From Methylocystis sp. ATCC 49242 (GTDB lineage Bacteria > Pseudomonadota > Alphaproteobacteria > Rhizobiales > Beijerinckiaceae), in assembly GCF_000188155.2 (NCBI RefSeq), contig NZ_KE124773.1, positions 62,001 to 126,000 of the forward strand: 64,000 nt of DNA. Direction: 5' to 3'. A model generated the notes under the pieces. The model was not told the origin of the DNA. It was given only the letters and a program-made list of their open reading frames with translations, and did no database searches. A program made the translations under genes and the position numbers. Shown here piece by piece: positions 63,804-64,000 of the stretch; position 1 is the stretch's first letter, and each line of letters opens with the position of its first letter.

Positions 63804-64000
63804 GATGCGCTGGATGCTCTATTTCCTCGGCGCGCTCTGCGTCTTGGCGGCCGCCTTCCTTCTCTGGGAGGCGTCCTACGCGCTGGCGGTCGCCTGGCGC
63901 ACGCATAGCTGGCTGCTCTGGACGCGTTTTACCCGAGGATTTGAACTACTGCTGCCCCTGCGCGCGGCTCAAAGCGAATGGGGAGATCCAGTCGTCCAGA
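63804..64000 (+). CDS. Start of a membrane protein gene, cut by the window edge
   Basis: A frame open to the end of the window from ATG 63804 (GAGAGG upstream), reading MRWMLYFLGALCVLAAAFLL then a hydrophobic AYALAVAWRTHSWLLW. One to two N-terminal membrane segments after virB11 are compatible with a VirD4 coupling protein, but no ATPase motif lies within the visible part and other membrane proteins are possible. Confidence 0.55.

Noticed and set aside
63804..64000. A firm VirD4 call for the gene at the window edge
   Set aside because: Only the membrane N-terminus is visible and no Walker motif can be checked.

Overview
The window looks like part of a large, GC-rich alphaproteobacterial plasmid. 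The best evidence is a complete repABC replication/partition unit with its antisense RNA and parS sites, a virB-type conjugation apparatus, several plasmid housekeeping families, mercury resistance and many broken mobile elements. The repABC layout points to the Hyphomicrobiales (Rhizobiales). A methylotroph or methanotroph host such as Methylocystis or Methylosinus is a guess from overall style, not shown by a marker gene. No rRNA, tRNA or CRISPR array was seen.

Layout. 0-3 kb: an exported hypothetical protein, a scrap of group II intron maturase and a nitrilase-superfamily hydrolase. 3.1-8.4 kb: a corrinoid salvage cassette made of a cobalamin riboswitch, a TonB-dependent receptor, a 195-aa unknown, a small membrane protein and the amidohydrolase CbiZ. 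8.5-11.3 kb: a graveyard with an nnrS gene split by an IS1182-like element, an scpB fragment and a recombinase fragment. 11.5-15.5 kb: a mercury operon (merR divergent from a 39-aa membrane peptide, merT, merP, merA and a small membrane protein). 16-19.4 kb: scpB with a DUF1403 gene, a tyrosine recombinase and a WGR-domain protein.

19.4-23.6 kb: repC, ctRNA, repB, repA and two perfect 16-bp parS palindromes; the parS sites lie beside or inside a fragment copied from a DUF2493 gene found again at 35.5-36.4 kb. 23.9-33.3 kb: accessory genes, namely ArdC-type antirestriction, a WGR/type III Res chimera, a two-gene operon joining a DUF2130 coiled-coil nuclease-like protein to a ParB-like protein behind a three-repeat operator, a DUF4238 protein, a tyrosine recombinase and a plasmid-borne 2-TM potassium-channel-like protein. 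33.5-34.8 kb: a frameshifted IS256-like element.

35.1-45.2 kb: a plasmid core module of little-known function, with DUF2493, a Toprim protein, a 1489-aa methyltransferase/Strawberry-notch helicase fusion and a 692-aa ParB-domain protein. 45.3-48.3 kb: a compact likely restriction-modification operon (ribbon-helix-helix protein, C5-cytosine methyltransferase, an unrecognised 286-aa probable restriction protein and a GIY-YIG protein). 49.2-53.2 kb: a minus-strand operon of exported proteins, an SNase-like protein and a zinc-finger/Toprim protein, divergent from the virB operon. 53.4-64 kb: virB1 to virB11 in nearly canonical order, with one extra unknown exported protein and the start of one more gene at the window edge.

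Together the genes describe a self-maintaining, probably conjugative plasmid. repABC and parS copy and segregate it, VirB transfers it, ArdC and the methyltransferase module probably affect its survival in new hosts, and mer and cbiZ supply cargo. The strongest candidates for something undescribed are the DUF2130-ParB operon, the methyltransferase-helicase/ParB/Toprim module and the four-gene methyltransferase operon.
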